A stretch of 50,643 nt of DNA from Bradyrhizobium uaiense (GCF_010811875.1 NZ_VKHP01000033.1:1-50643); one strand, 5' to 3'; numbered from the stretch's first letter, positions 1 through 9,335 are shown. The notes: a model not told the origin generated them from the sequence alone. A program made the numbers and translations.

Positions 1-2
1 AC

Positions 3-3000
3 GGCAAGAGCCAGGCGGTTGCGGCGACGGTTGCGCTGATCGCGATCATCGGCTCGGTGCCCTACATCGCGCTGCAGCTCAAGGCGATGGCCTCGTCGCT
101 GGAGACCATCCTGAGCGAGGATCAGGCGTTCTCGAAAATTCCCGTTTTCGGCGACATCGCACTGATGGTGACGCTGGCGATGGCGGTGTTCGCGGTGCTG
201 TTCGGTACCCGCCACACCGACGCGACCGAGCACCAGCACGGCCTGATCCTCGCGATCGCAGCCGAATCCATCGTCAAGCTGGTCGCCTTCATCGCCGCCG
301 GCGCCTTCGTCACCTTCTGGATGTTCTCCCCGGTCGAACTCTATGAGCGCGCCCTCAAGACGCCGGAAGCGGTGCGCGCGATCGAATATGTGCCGTCGAT
401 CGGCAATTTCCTGATCATGACGCTGCTGTCGTTCTGCGCGATCATGCTGCTGCCGCGCCAGTTCCATGTCAGCGTGGTGGAGAACTCGACCCCCGCCGAG
501 GTCACAAGGGCGCGTTGGCTGTTCCCGCTCTACCTCGTCGCGATCAATATCTTCGTGATTCCGATCGCGATCGCGGGTCTCGTCATCTTCCCGTTCGGCG
601 CGGTCGATGCCGACATGTTCGTGCTGGCGCTGCCGATCGAGGGCAATTCGCAATTGCTCAGCCTCGCGGTGTTCGTCGGCGGCCTGTCGGCGGCGACCGC
701 GATGGTGATCGTCGAATGCGTCGCGCTCTCGATCATGGTCTCCAACGACATCGTGCTGCCGCTGGTGCTGCCCCGCAGCGACGACGCCCGCGTCGGCCAG
801 AAGGATTTCGGCGATTTTCTCCTGAAGGCGCGCCGCTTCTCGATCTTCGCCATCATGGTGCTGGCGTATTTCTACTATCGCGCGCTCGGCAACACCCAGC
901 TTGTCGCGATCGGCCTGTTGTCCTTTGCCGCGATCACGCAGCTGGCGCCGGCTTTCTTCGGCGGCCTGTTCTGGCGTCGGGCCACCGCACGCGGCGCCAT
1001 GGCAGGCATGCTGGTCGGCTTCGCGATGTGGCTCTACACGCTGTTCATCCCGAGCTTCCTGGAAAACTCCACCGGCGGCCTGATGCTGCTGCAACACGGG
1101 CCGTTCGGGATCGAGGCACTGCGGCCGCAGGCGCTGTTCGGCGCCGACCTGCCGCCGCTGCTCCATGGCGTGCTGTGGAGCCTTGCGCTCAACATCCTCT
1201 GCTATGTCCTGTTCTCGCTGGCGCGCGCGCCAGCCTCGATCGAGCTGTTGCAGGCCGATGTGTTCGTGCCCAATGCGCTGGCTCCGATCGCGCCGAGCTT
1301 CCGGCGCTGGCGCACCACGGTGACGGTGCAGGACATCCAGAGCACGGTGACGCAATATCTCGGCCCCGACCGCACCCGCGAGGCCTTCGCCGCGTTCGCC
1401 GCCGACCGCAACATCGCGCTGCAGACATCGGCGCCGGCCGACTTCGAGCTGCTGCAGCACGCCGAGCGGTTGATCGCCTCCTCGATCGGGGCGGCGTCCT
1501 CGCGCCTCGTGATGTCGCTGCTGCTGCAACGACGGACGGTGTCGGCCAAGGCCGCGCTGAAGCTGCTCGATGACTCCCACGCCGCGCTGCATTTCAACCG
1601 CGAGATCCTGCAGACCGCGCTCAATCACGTGCGCCAGGGCATCGCGGTGTTCGACGCCGATCTGCAGCTGATCTGCTCCAACCGCCAGTTCTCCGAGTTG
1701 CTGGGGTTGCCGCAGCATCTGGTGCAGCTCGGCATACCCCTGACCGAGATCCTTGAATTCATGGGCGCGATCAGCCCGCCGTCGGCCGGCGACGGCGACA
1801 GCCTGCTGCAATTGCGACTACGCGCCTACACTACCGAGGGCGAACCCTACCTGGAACGCTTCACCGACCGCCATCTGGTGATCGAGGTGCGCGCCAACCG
1901 CATGCCCGGCGGCGGGCTCGTCATCACCTTCTCTGACGTCACGCCGAGCTTCGAGGCCGCGGAGGCGCTGGAGCGCGCCAATGCGACGCTGGAAAAGCGG
2001 GTGCGCGACCGCACCGAGGAGCTGACGCGGCTGAACTCCGAGCTCGCGCTCGCCAAGGGCATCGCGGAAGACGCCAACGCCTCCAAGACGCGCTTCCTGG
2101 CGGCCGCCAGCCACGACATCCTGCAACCGCTCAACGCCGCGCGCCTCTATGTCACGAGCCTGATCGAGCGCCAGAACGGCGGTGAGGATTCACGGCTGGT
2201 CGAGAACATCGACGACTCGCTCGAGGCGATCGAGGACATCCTGGGCGCGCTGCTCGATATCTCGAGGCTCGATGCCGGCGCCATGACGCCGGCGATCACG
2301 AGCTTCCGGATGGCCGACCTGATGCGCTCGCTGGAGATCGAGTTCATGCCGATCGCCCGCGACAAGGGCCTCGATCTGCGCTTCGTCGCCTGCTCGCTGC
2401 CGGTCGAATCCGACCGCTCGCTGCTGCGCCGGCTGCTACAGAACTTCATCTCCAACGCGATCAAATATACCCCGCGCGGCCGCGTGCTGATCGGCTGCCG
2501 CCGCCGCGGCGATACGCTCCAGATCAGCATCTTCGATACCGGCGTCGGCATTCCCGTGCAGAAGCGCGGCGAGATCTTCAAGGAATTCCACCGCCTCGAG
2601 CAGGGCGCCCGGATCGCCCGCGGCCTCGGCCTTGGACTATCGATCGTCGAACGGCTGGCGCGCGTGCTCAACCACCGCATCGCGATCTCGGCCAATGTGA
2701 GCGGCGGCTCGGCGTTCTCGGTCACCGTGCCGGTCGCGACCGCCGTCAACCATACCGCGGCCGTGACCACGGCTACGCCGCTGTCGAAGACGCCGATGAG
2801 CGGCTCCCTGATCGTCTGTATCGAGAACGATCCGGCCATTCTCGACGGCATGAAGACGCTGCTGACGGCGTGGGATGCCGAGGTGATCGCGGTGCTCGAT
2901 GCCGACGGCGCGATCAGCGCGATCGAGGCTGCCGGCGGACGCGTCACCGGCGTGCTGGTCGACTACCATCTCGACCGCGGCAACGGCGTCGCCGCGATCC

Positions 3001-3185
3001 GCGAGATCCGCCGCCGCTTCGGCGACGGCATCCCGGCCATCCTGATCCCCGCCGACCGCAGCCCGGCGGTGCGCGCCGCCGCGCGCGAGGAAAACATCGC
3101 GGTCCTCAACAAGCCGGTCAAACCCGCCTCGCTGCGCGCTTTGCTCGGACAATGGCGGACGCAGCAGATGGTGGCGGCGGAGTAG
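3..3185 (+). CDS. Hybrid sensor histidine kinase with SSF transporter domain (CrbS/MxtR-like), 5' partial
   Basis: The reading frame is open from the window edge, so the N-terminus is missing; a GTG at 57 lies inside a membrane segment and is not the true start. The visible part carries several hydrophobic helices of a sodium:solute symporter (SSF) type, then a soluble stretch resembling a STAC linker (around nt 1330-1530), a PAS domain (around nt 1610-1960), a short coiled coil, a HisKA box with SHDILQPLNAAR (His codon at 2112), an HATPase with N box (NAIKYTPRG) and G boxes (DTGVGIP, GLGLGLS), and a C-terminal receiver whose phosphoacceptor Asp codon is at 2961 (LVDYHLDRG). This order matches the CrbS/MxtR kinases known to control acetate and small carboxylate use. 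Phosphate would pass to the NarL-type regulator encoded convergently at 3361-4035. The family assignment is firm; the signal is inferred. Confidence 0.9.
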   Translation, partial: GKSQAVAATVALIAIIGSVPYIALQLKAMASSLETILSEDQAFSKIPVFGDIALMVTLAMAVFAVLFGTRHTDATEHQHGLILAIAAESIVKLVAFIAAGAFVTFWMFSPVELYERALKTPEAVRAIEYVPSIGNFLIMTLLSFCAIMLLPRQFHVSVVENSTPAEVTRARWLFPLYLVAINIFVIPIAIAGLVIFPFGAVDADMFVLALPIEGNSQLLSLAVFVGGLSAATAMVIVECVALSIMVSNDIVLPLVLPRSDDARVGQKDFGDFLLKARRFSIFAIMVLAYFYYRALGNTQLVAIGLLSFAAITQLAPAFFGGLFWRRATARGAMAGMLVGFAMWLYTLFIPSFLENSTGGLMLLQHGPFGIEALRPQALFGADLPPLLHGVLWSLALNILCYVLFSLARAPASIELLQADVFVPNALAPIAPSFRRWRTTVTVQDIQSTVTQYLGPDRTREAFAAFAADRNIALQTSAPADFELLQHAERLIASSIGAASSRLVMSLLLQRRTVSAKAALKLLDDSHAALHFNREILQTALNHVRQGIAVFDADLQLICSNRQFSELLGLPQHLVQLGIPLTEILEFMGAISPPSAGDGDSLLQLRLRAYTTEGEPYLERFTDRHLVIEVRANRMPGGGLVITFSDVTPSFEAAEALERANATLEKRVRDRTEELTRLNSELALAKGIAEDANASKTRFLAAASHDILQPLNAARLYVTSLIERQNGGEDSRLVENIDDSLEAIEDILGALLDISRLDAGAMTPAITSFRMADLMRSLEIEFMPIARDKGLDLRFVACSLPVESDRSLLRRLLQNFISNAIKYTPRGRVLIGCRRRGDTLQISIFDTGVGIPVQKRGEIFKEFHRLEQGARIARGLGLGLSIVERLARVLNHRIAISANVSGGSAFSVTVPVATAVNHTAAVTTATPLSKTPMSGSLIVCIENDPAILDGMKTLLTAWDAEVIAVLDADGAISAIEAAGGRVTGVLVDYHLDRGNGVAAIREIRRRFGDGIPAILIPADRSPAVRAAAREENIAVLNKPVKPASLRALLGQWRTQQMVAAE

Positions 3186-3208
3186 CTGCGGCGAGGCCTC
3201 CTGATTTT

Positions 3209-3338
3209 CCCGTCATCCTGAGGTGCGAGCCTTGCGGCGCGATTGCGCCGCTGGGCGAGCCTCGAAGGATGCACGGCCCGGCTGGTGGCCGTCGACCCTT
3301 CGAGACGCGCGCAAGAGCGCGCTCCTCAGGGTGACGGG
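3209..3338. repeat. Palindromic intergenic repeat, family C copy 1
   Basis: The arms read CCCGTCATCCTGAGGTGCGA at the left and CTCAGGGTGACGGG at the right, with GCCTCGAAGGATGCACGGCC and a GTCGACCCTTCGAG counterpart inside. A second copy lies at 22513-22621. It sits between two convergent genes (kinase and regulator) and codes for nothing credible. Confidence 0.8.
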
Positions 3339-3360
3339 ACGAAAGGCGCGGCGATGGCCG

Positions 3361-4035
3361 TCAGCTCGACGGCGTGCCCTGGCGCCACTGGCCGCCGGCG
3401 ATCTTGGCGGCGGCGATCACGGCCTGGGTGCGGCTTTCGACGCCGAGCTTCTGCAGGATGGCGGAGACGTGGGCCTTGATAGTCGCCTCGGAGACGCCAA
3501 GCTCGTAGGCGATCTGCTTGTTGAGCAGCCCCTCGGACAGCATCATCAGCACCCGCACCTGCTGCGGGGTCAGCGTCACCAGACGGTCGCGCAGACGGGT
3601 CATGTCGGGATCGCCGGCCGCCGACAGATCGGTGTCCGGCGGAACCCAGACGTCGCCCTCCATCACCTTCATGATGGCATCCCGCAACGTCTCGACGCCG
3701 AAACGCTTGGGGATGAAACCGGAGGCGCCGAAGTCGAGCGAGCGGCGGATGGTTCCGGCATCGTCACTGGCGGAGACGATGACCACCGGGATCGCCGGAT
3801 ATTGCGCGCGCAGATAGATCAGGCCGGAAAAGCCGCTGATCCCCGGCATGCTCAGGTCGAGCAGGATCAGGTCGACATCGGAGTCCCGTTCCAGGAGCGC
3901 GGTCAGATCCTCGAACGATCCGGCCTCGCTGATCGTGGCCGAACTCACGACGCTGGACACCGCCTGGCGCAACGCATCGCGGAACAGCGGATGGTCGTCG
4001 GCGATGACAAGATGAGTATTGGCAGCAGCAGTCAT
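3361..4035 (-). CDS. NarL/LuxR-type response regulator (CrbR/ErdR-like)
   Basis: A 224-residue two-domain regulator starting at MTAAANTHLV. The receiver has the acidic pair ADD near residues 12-14, Asp60 in LILLDLSMPG as phosphoacceptor, and a conserved Ser/Lys end. The C-terminal LuxR HTH includes LTPQQVRVLMMLSEGLLNKQ and SEATIKAHVSAIL. The longer open frame upstream (to 4101) adds 22 residues with no receiver character, so the internal ATG is preferred. It lies tail to tail with the SSF-domain hybrid kinase and is divergent from the MFS carrier, which suggests that it receives phosphate from that kinase and may control the carrier. The family is certain; the regulatory link is inference from position and from known CrbS/CrbR pairs. 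Confidence 0.92.
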   Translation of the reverse strand: MTAAANTHLVIADDHPLFRDALRQAVSSVVSSATISEAGSFEDLTALLERDSDVDLILLDLSMPGISGFSGLIYLRAQYPAIPVVIVSASDDAGTIRRSLDFGASGFIPKRFGVETLRDAIMKVMEGDVWVPPDTDLSAAGDPDMTRLRDRLVTLTPQQVRVLMMLSEGLLNKQIAYELGVSEATIKAHVSAILQKLGVESRTQAVIAAAKIAGGQWRQGTPSS

Positions 4036-4350
4036 CTCAGTCCCACAAGCGGGTTTTGGCAAACCCGCGCCGTTCGGTTGTCGCCCGCGCGGCAGTATCA
4101 CGCAAGGGCTCGATAATGCCAGATGCCAACGCAGTTAACCCGCCGAGCTTGTGCGCCGCAATAGACGCACGCAGGGTCGTTCCATCCAACTCTTGGCTCT
4201 GAACATAAGTTCGAGCGTGCAAAAGCCAAAAGTCTTATTGGGACCGGTTTCACTGCGATGTTACCCTCAAATTAAGCCTAAGGCCCATTCGGGTCTAACC
4301 CGCCAGCCGGGGGCGAGCATGGCAGCAATAATTCGGGGGGAGCAATCCAG
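4036..4350. promoter_or_regulatory. Divergent regulator/MFS control region
   Basis: This 315-base gap separates the divergent regulator and carrier genes and must hold both promoters. It is more AT-rich than the coding DNA around 4215-4290. A purine-rich run (GGGGGGAG, 4335-4342) is the ribosome binding site for the carrier. I cannot place a convincing -35/-10 pair or regulator site by eye. Confidence 0.45.
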
Positions 4351-6015
4351 ATGTCCACTATGACTGCAACTTCGGCGCGGCCCGCCGGCATGACGAAGGA
4401 TGAGCGTTTCGTCATCCTGGCGTCGTCGCTGGGCACCGTCTTCGAGTGGTACGACTTCTATCTTTACGGTTCACTGGCCGGCATCATCGGCGCGCAGTTC
4501 TTCTCCGACTATCCGCCTGCCACCCGGGACATCTTCGCGCTGCTGGCCTTCGCTGCGGGCTTCCTGGTGCGCCCGTTCGGCGCGATCGTGTTCGGCCGGG
4601 TCGGCGACATCGTCGGCCGCAAATACACCTTCCTCGTCACCATCCTGATCATGGGTCTGTCGACCTTCATCGTCGGCCTGTTGCCCAGCGCCAAGACCAT
4701 CGGGATCGCGGCGCCGATCATCCTGATCTCGCTGCGCCTGTTGCAGGGCCTCGCGCTCGGCGGCGAATATGGCGGTGCCGCGACCTACGTCGCCGAGCAC
4801 GCGCCGCAGGGCAAGCGGGGCTACTACACCTCGTTCATCCAGACCACGGCAACGCTCGGACTGTTCCTGTCGCTGCTGGTGATCCTGTTCACGCGAAGCT
4901 TCACCGGTGAAAAGGACTTCGCGGATTGGGGCTGGCGTATTCCGTTCCTGGTCTCCGTGCTGCTGCTCGGCATCTCGGTCTGGATCCGCCTGCGGCTGAA
5001 CGAATCGCCGGTGTTCCAGCGCATGAAGGAGGAAGGCAAGACCTCCAAGGCGCCGCTGACCGAAGCCTTCGGGACCTGGAGCAACGCCAAGATCGTGATC
5101 CTCGCTCTGCTCGGCCTGACCATGGGCCAGGCGGTGATCTGGTACACGGGCCAGTTCTACGCGCTGTTCTTCCTGCAATCGATCCTGAAGGTCGACGGCT
5201 ACACCGCCAACCTGCTGATCGCCTGGTCGCTGCTGCTCGGGACCGGCTTCTTCCTGGTATTCGGCGCACTGTCGGACAAGATCGGCCGCAAGCCGATCAT
5301 CCTCGCGGGCTGCCTGATCGGCGCACTCACCTTGTTCCCGATCTTCAAGATGATTACGACCAACGCCAACCCGGCGCTGGAAAAGGCCTATGAGACGGTC
5401 AAGGTGCAGGTCATTGCGGATCCCGCCGGTTGCGGCGATCTGTTCAACCCGGTCGGCACCCGCGTCTTTACGGCGCCTTGCGACACCGCCCGCGCCTTCC
5501 TTGCCCAGTCGTCGGTGAAATACTCCACCATTCCTGGCCCGGCCGGCTCGCCGGTGAAGATCACGGTCAACGACAAGGAGGTGCCGTACACGGACGCCAA
5601 GACGTCGAACCCCGCGATCCTCGCAGCGGTGCAGGCGGCAGGCTATCCGAAGCCGGGTGACGCCGGCATCGTGAAGATGTCGAACCCGTTCGACGTCTTC
5701 CGTCCGCAGGTGGCTGCGATCATCGGACTGCTGTTCATCCTGGTGATCTACGTCACCATGGTCTACGGCCCGATCGCCGCCATGTTGGTCGAACTGTTCC
5801 CGACCCGCATCCGCTACACCTCGATGTCGCTGCCCTATCATATCGGCAACGGCTGGTTCGGCGGCCTGCTCCCGGCGACCGCGTTCGCGATCACAGCCTC
5901 CACCGGCGATATCTACTCCGGTCTCTGGTATCCGGTGGTCTTCGCGGCAATCACCGTCGTGGTCGGCGCGCTGTTCATTCCGGAAACCAAGGACGTCGAC
6001 ATCACCAAGACCTGA
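4351..6015 (+). CDS. MFS carrier, metabolite:H+ symporter type, with large periplasmic insertion
   Basis: A 554-residue major facilitator protein. The N-terminal half shows the MHS-family signature: EWYDFYLYGSLAG in TM1, RPFGAIVFGRVGDIVGRK between TM2 and TM3, and RLLQGLALGGEYGGA in TM4. A second GALSDKIGRKP motif marks the start of the C-terminal half. Most of the family is 430-450 residues long; here a soluble insertion of about 115 residues (about 332-447) separates two C-terminal membrane segments and includes two cysteines (AGCGDLF and APCDTA). The start is supported by a strong purine-rich ribosome site. Proline/betaine, citrate, ketoglutarate or other small carboxylates are typical substrates. 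The neighbouring CrbS-like kinase favours a small organic acid, but the substrate is not proven by sequence. Confidence 0.9.
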   Translation: MSTMTATSARPAGMTKDERFVILASSLGTVFEWYDFYLYGSLAGIIGAQFFSDYPPATRDIFALLAFAAGFLVRPFGAIVFGRVGDIVGRKYTFLVTILIMGLSTFIVGLLPSAKTIGIAAPIILISLRLLQGLALGGEYGGAATYVAEHAPQGKRGYYTSFIQTTATLGLFLSLLVILFTRSFTGEKDFADWGWRIPFLVSVLLLGISVWIRLRLNESPVFQRMKEEGKTSKAPLTEAFGTWSNAKIVILALLGLTMGQAVIWYTGQFYALFFLQSILKVDGYTANLLIAWSLLLGTGFFLVFGALSDKIGRKPIILAGCLIGALTLFPIFKMITTNANPALEKAYETVKVQVIADPAGCGDLFNPVGTRVFTAPCDTARAFLAQSSVKYSTIPGPAGSPVKITVNDKEVPYTDAKTSNPAILAAVQAAGYPKPGDAGIVKMSNPFDVFRPQVAAIIGLLFILVIYVTMVYGPIAAMLVELFPTRIRYTSMSLPYHIGNGWFGGLLPATAFAITASTGDIYSGLWYPVVFAAITVVVGALFIPETKDVDITKT

Positions 6016-6039
6016 CCGGTCGACGCTTCGATCAAAATG

Positions 6040-6076
6040 CATCGGCCGCGGAGCGATCCGCGGCCGATGTCGTTTT
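6040..6076 (+). terminator. Rho-independent terminator, possibly bidirectional
   Basis: A perfect 13-bp stem (6040-6052 with 6057-6069) with loop GCGA is followed by TCGTTTT on the plus strand. On the minus strand it is followed by CATTTTGAT. It lies 24 bases after the MFS stop and beyond the stop of the convergent yjbQ, so it could end both transcripts. Confidence 0.8.
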
Positions 6077-6095
6077 GGAAGCTAGATCGAACGCG

Positions 6096-6569
6096 TCACC
6101 GCGTGGCGCCAATGAATTGCAGCACGATCTCGCGCCGGTGCGGACGGGCGCGATGCTCGATCAGATAGATGCCCTGCCAGGTGCCGAGCGCCATCTCCCC
6201 ATCGAGCACGGGGACCTGCAGCGAGGTCGCCGTCAGCATGGTCTTGATATGCGCCGGCATGTCGTCGGGACCTTCAGTGTCGTGACGCCAGCCGCCGTCT
6301 TCGGGCGCGGCGCGATCGAGCGCTGTCATCAAGTCGACCAGCACCGTCGGATCGGCATTCTCCTGGATCGTCAGCGAGGCCGAAGTGTGACGGATGAACA
6401 GCGTGACCGCGCCTTCGCCGGCGCGCACCTCGCGCAGGAATATTGCGACCTCGCGCGTGACGTCGGTGAAGCCCGCGCCCTGGGTTTCGACCGTCAAGCG
6501 CGATGAGACGATGCTGGTTGCCGCGACGGAAGATGGCGCCGAGCGGACCGTTTTTCTCGGTGAGTTCAT
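6096..6569 (-). CDS. yjbQ: YjbQ / UPF0047 family protein
   Basis: A 157-residue protein of the YjbQ family, small trimeric beta-barrel proteins, some of which have weak thiamine-phosphate synthase activity. Family hallmarks are visible: FIRHTSASLTIQENAD, WRHDTEGPDDMPAHIK and GTWQGIYLIEHR, which carry the conserved histidines and acidic residues of the presumed metal site. The start is put at MNSPRKT; the open frame continues upstream to 6632 with an arginine-rich stretch lacking family similarity. The ribosome site is weak, so the start is uncertain by a few codons. The family is sure; the physiological role is unknown. Confidence 0.88.
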   Translation of the reverse strand: MNSPRKTVRSAPSSVAATSIVSSRLTVETQGAGFTDVTREVAIFLREVRAGEGAVTLFIRHTSASLTIQENADPTVLVDLMTALDRAAPEDGGWRHDTEGPDDMPAHIKTMLTATSLQVPVLDGEMALGTWQGIYLIEHRARPHRREIVLQFIGATR

Positions 6570-6644
6570 CTGTATTTTCTCAGCACGTCGTCCCGGCCTA
6601 GTGCGCAATTGCGTACGGGAGCCGGGACCCATTGTGCAGCCGCC

Positions 6645-7154
6645 TCAAATCTTGCCGCCATTGACGTCGCGCTGCACGCGGTTGGCCATCTCGATCAGCC
6701 GCCGCCAGGCCCGCTCGACGAACGACATCATGCGGTCCATGTCGCGGTCGCTCGGCAGCGGGATCTCGATCTTGCGCTCGCCCTCGGCGACCTTCGGCTC
6801 AGGCTTCTTCAGCTGATCCGATTTCGGCAACGCCTCATCGGTCTTGGCCGACGGGGCGCGCGCGGCGAGCTCGCCCTTCAGCTTTTCATTGTCGGTTTGC
6901 AGGCGCCCGATCTCGGCATCCAGCGCCGCCCGCTCGTCGGGCACCATGTAACAGGCCCAGCCGGCGCTCGAATTGGTGCAGGTCGACACCGCGCCGGTGC
7001 GTGTATCGAGCCGCAGGAAGCCGTCGCCGGCCGGAGACAATGCGTAGCGACCGTTCTCGGTGTCGGGCGCGGTTTGCGCCGTCGCCGCGCCGCTTGAGAT
7101 CAGAACGGCAGCAACTGCGATCGACAATTTCGACAGGGACATCGCGATGGGCAT
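6645..7154 (-). CDS. Secreted coiled-coil protein of unknown function
   Basis: A 169-residue protein with a Sec-type signal peptide (hydrophobic LSIAVAAVLISSGAATAQ, probable cleavage after ATAQ). The mature part begins with a small domain containing two cysteines (STCTNSSAGWACYMV), possibly disulfide bonded. It continues with a heptad-like segment (ERAALDAEIGRLQTDNEKLK), a Lys/Pro/Glu-rich linker and a basic amphipathic C-terminus (RDMDRMMSFVERAWRRLIEM). GGAG seven bases before the ATG at 7154 supports the start. I do not recognise a named family. Similar short proteins with a coiled coil in the periplasm occur across Bradyrhizobium, as far as I recall. It reads in the same direction as the flanking yjbQ and isomerase genes. 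Confidence 0.75.
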   Translation of the reverse strand: MPIAMSLSKLSIAVAAVLISSGAATAQTAPDTENGRYALSPAGDGFLRLDTRTGAVSTCTNSSAGWACYMVPDERAALDAEIGRLQTDNEKLKGELAARAPSAKTDEALPKSDQLKKPEPKVAEGERKIEIPLPSDRDMDRMMSFVERAWRRLIEMANRVQRDVNGGKI

Positions 7155-7186
7155 GGCTTGCTCCGCCTCAACTTTGCTTCCTGCCC

Positions 7187-7810
7187 CTAGACCACAGAGC
7201 TATAGGGCTTGCGGCCTGACTTCAACGCGTCCTCGAGCAATTCGATCCGGTCCTGGCCCCAGAACACCTCGCCATCGAGCACGTATCCGGGCGAGCCGAA
7301 CACGTCGGCGTCCAATGCATCCTGGCGATTCTGCTCATAGGCCGCACTGATCGCATCCGAGCCTGAGCGCTCCACCAGCTGCCGGCCCGGCAGACCAGCA
7401 TCATCGGCAAGCTTTACCAGCGTCGCGGGATCGGCAAGGTTGAGCTCAAGCTCCCACACCGCGGGATAGGCGCGTTGCAAAAACGGCTCGGGATCGAGCC
7501 CCGCCTCGAGCGCTGCGATCACGACGCCATCGGCGAGGCGACCGTTGAACGGCCAGTTGGCCGGCTGCAGATGAAAATTCAGCCCGCGCTTGTCGCGCCA
7601 GCGCTGCAACTCGATCAACCGGTAGCGCTGCCGCACCGGATGGCGCTTGGTGAGCGGCAATCCACCGGTCTCCGAGAACAGATCGACCAGCAGCACGGGC
7701 CGGTAATTTACCTTGAGATCGTAAGTGCTTACGAGCCGAACGAAGGGCTTGTGGCCGATATAGGCCCAAGGTGATTGCAGCGAGAAGTAGTAGTCGATCT
7801 GGCGCGGCAT
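7187..7810 (-). CDS. 2-hydroxychromene-2-carboxylate isomerase family protein (DsbA-like fold)
   Basis: A 207-residue protein of the HCCA isomerase / kappa-class glutathione transferase group. It has the N-terminal DYYFSLQSPWAYIGHKPF motif, in which Ser replaces the CxxC of DsbA and contacts glutathione. The C-terminal GSPGYVLDGEVFWGQDRIELLEDAL motif completes the thioredoxin fold after a helical insert. The start at MPRQIDYYF fits the family; an upstream frame extension is low-complexity. In naphthalene pathways these enzymes isomerise 2-hydroxychromene-2-carboxylate with glutathione. No naphthalene genes are nearby, so a general glutathione-dependent role is as likely. Confidence 0.88.
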   Translation of the reverse strand: MPRQIDYYFSLQSPWAYIGHKPFVRLVSTYDLKVNYRPVLLVDLFSETGGLPLTKRHPVRQRYRLIELQRWRDKRGLNFHLQPANWPFNGRLADGVVIAALEAGLDPEPFLQRAYPAVWELELNLADPATLVKLADDAGLPGRQLVERSGSDAISAAYEQNRQDALDADVFGSPGYVLDGEVFWGQDRIELLEDALKSGRKPYSSVV

Positions 7811-7991
7811 GCGGAACCTTGACTGTGTACGAGAGGATGGACTTTCGGTGATCCCAGCAGAGCCGGAAAAGCCACGCAACATCGCTCAATGCCACGCAAG
7901 CTGTTGCACTGCGAACACTGCGTCACTCTGACCTTGAATATCTCCAAATAAAACCAGCAGAATCAAAGCAATAACTGGTTACGACGCAATC

Positions 7992-8020
7992 TTGACTTGA
8001 TTAGACTCGGTAAGTATGGT
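7992..8020 (+). promoter_or_regulatory. Candidate sigma-70 promoter for the Fo operon
   Basis: TTGACT (7992-7997) and TATGGT (8015-8020) are spaced by 17 bases, 67 bases before the atpI start, in an AT-richer part of the 276-base gap after the divergent isomerase gene. The -35 match is good and the -10 match is modest. Confidence 0.4.
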
Positions 8021-8086
8021 CCGCGCGGCTTTTGACGGGGACGGGCGCAATTTCCATCATCCGCGGCATCGGTTAGTGTTTGCAGC

Positions 8087-8458
8087 ATGGCTGAGAACAC
8101 CAACCACGGCGCAGATGGAAGTCGCGATCAATCGCCTCCTGACGAAGCTGCGCTTTCCGCAAGGCTCGGAAGTCTCGATCATCGGTTGTCAGAAATTCGC
8201 GACAGCCGCAGGAGCAAGACTGATCAATCCGGTAATGAAAGCGGGGACAGTGCGGCCAGAGCTTCGGCGATGGCGCTCGGTTTTCGTCTTTCCTCGGAGC
8301 TGATCGCGGGCGTTGCCGTCGGAGCGGCGATTGGCTGGGGGTTCGACCGTTTGCTGTCGACGTCGCCATTCGGCTTCATCGTGTTAACGCTGCTCGGCTT
8401 CGTCGCCGGCGTGGTCAACGTGGTGAGGTCCGCGGGCGTGGCCTCGGGCAAGCGCTGA
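8087..8458 (+). CDS. atpI: ATP synthase assembly protein I (AtpI)
   Basis: A 123-residue protein with a hydrophilic, charged N-terminal half and two C-terminal transmembrane helices (ELIAGVAVGAAIGWGFDRLL and FGFIVLTLLGFVAGVVNVVR), as in AtpI of Alphaproteobacteria. AtpI assists assembly of the c ring and may help Mg2+ entry. It is the first gene of the Fo operon; atpB follows after 72 bases. There is no clear Shine-Dalgarno before the ATG, so the start is the least secure point. Confidence 0.9.
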   Translation: MAENTNHGADGSRDQSPPDEAALSARLGSLDHRLSEIRDSRRSKTDQSGNESGDSAARASAMALGFRLSSELIAGVAVGAAIGWGFDRLLSTSPFGFIVLTLLGFVAGVVNVVRSAGVASGKR

Positions 8459-8530
8459 GCGCTGGCGGGAAGTCACGACATTTGAAATTCGATTACCGGC
8501 ACGATGGCCGGTGGACCAAGAGCCGCGCGG

Positions 8531-9280
8531 ATGAAAATCGACCCGATCCACCAATTCAATATCGAGCCCCTCTTCACGCTCGGCCACATCGGCAATCACA
8601 CGATCGCCTTCACCAATTCGTCGCTCTTCATGTTCATCGCGGTGCTCTTGATTGCGCTGCTGATGCTGGCGAGCGGCCGGGACCTGGTCCCCGGACGGCT
8701 GCAGTCGGTCGCCGAACTCTCCTACGAGTTCATCGCCAGCACGATTCGCGGCAACGCCGGCGCGGAAGGCATGAAGTTCTTCCCGCTGATCTTCTCGCTC
8801 TTCATGTTCATCTGCGTCTCGAACCTGGTCGGCGTCGTCCCCTACACCTTCACGATCGCGACCCATCTGATCGTCACCGCAGCCCTTGCGCTGTTGGTGT
8901 TCTTCACGGTCCTGATCTACGGCCTCTACAAGAACGGCCTGAAATTCTTCAAGATCTTCGTCCCCTCCGGCGTTCCGATCTACATCCTGCCGCTGGTCAT
9001 GTTCATCGAGATCCTGTCGTTCTTCCTGCGGCCGGTCTCGCACAGCGTTCGTCTGTTCGCCAACATGCTGGCCGGCCATATCGCGCTGAAGGTGTTCGCG
9101 GGCTTCGTGGCGATGCTCGGCTTCTCGCTGGGCGCGCTCGGCTGGGTCGGCGGCGTGCTGCCGCTCGCACTTACGGTCGCGCTGTACGCGCTCGAACTGC
9201 TGGTCGCGTTCCTGCAGGCCTACGTGTTCGCGATCCTGACCTGCATCTACCTCAACGACGCCATTCATCCGGGACACTAA
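8531..9280 (+). CDS. atpB: ATP synthase Fo subunit a
   Basis: A 249-residue membrane protein forming the proton half-channels of the Fo sector. The hallmark [20 protein letters not shown] contains the essential arginine (about residue 174) that faces the c-ring carboxylate. Five or more hydrophobic helices are evident, and the C-terminal [17 protein letters not shown] helix is typical. The start [11 protein letters not shown] is chosen because family members begin this way; an in-frame ATG at 8504 would add nine residues (MAGGPRAAR) and has no better ribosome site. Next in the operon is atpE, 55 bases on. Confidence 0.96.
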   Translation: MKIDPIHQFNIEPLFTLGHIGNHTIAFTNSSLFMFIAVLLIALLMLASGRDLVPGRLQSVAELSYEFIASTIRGNAGAEGMKFFPLIFSLFMFICVSNLVGVVPYTFTIATHLIVTAALALLVFFTVLIYGLYKNGLKFFKIFVPSGVPIYILPLVMFIEILSFFLRPVSHSVRLFANMLAGHIALKVFAGFVAMLGFSLGALGWVGGVLPLALTVALYALELLVAFLQAYVFAILTCIYLNDAIHPGH

Positions 9281-9335
9281 GCGGTCCGGGGAATCTCCAC
9301 CCACCAATCTGTCTATCTTTCTCAAGGAGCTACAA

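Noticed and set aside
4471..6042. A minus-strand open frame (about 520 codons) opposite the MFS carrier
   Set aside because: The composition (Arg, Gln, Asp, His) is that of an antisense shadow; the carrier on the plus strand is certain.
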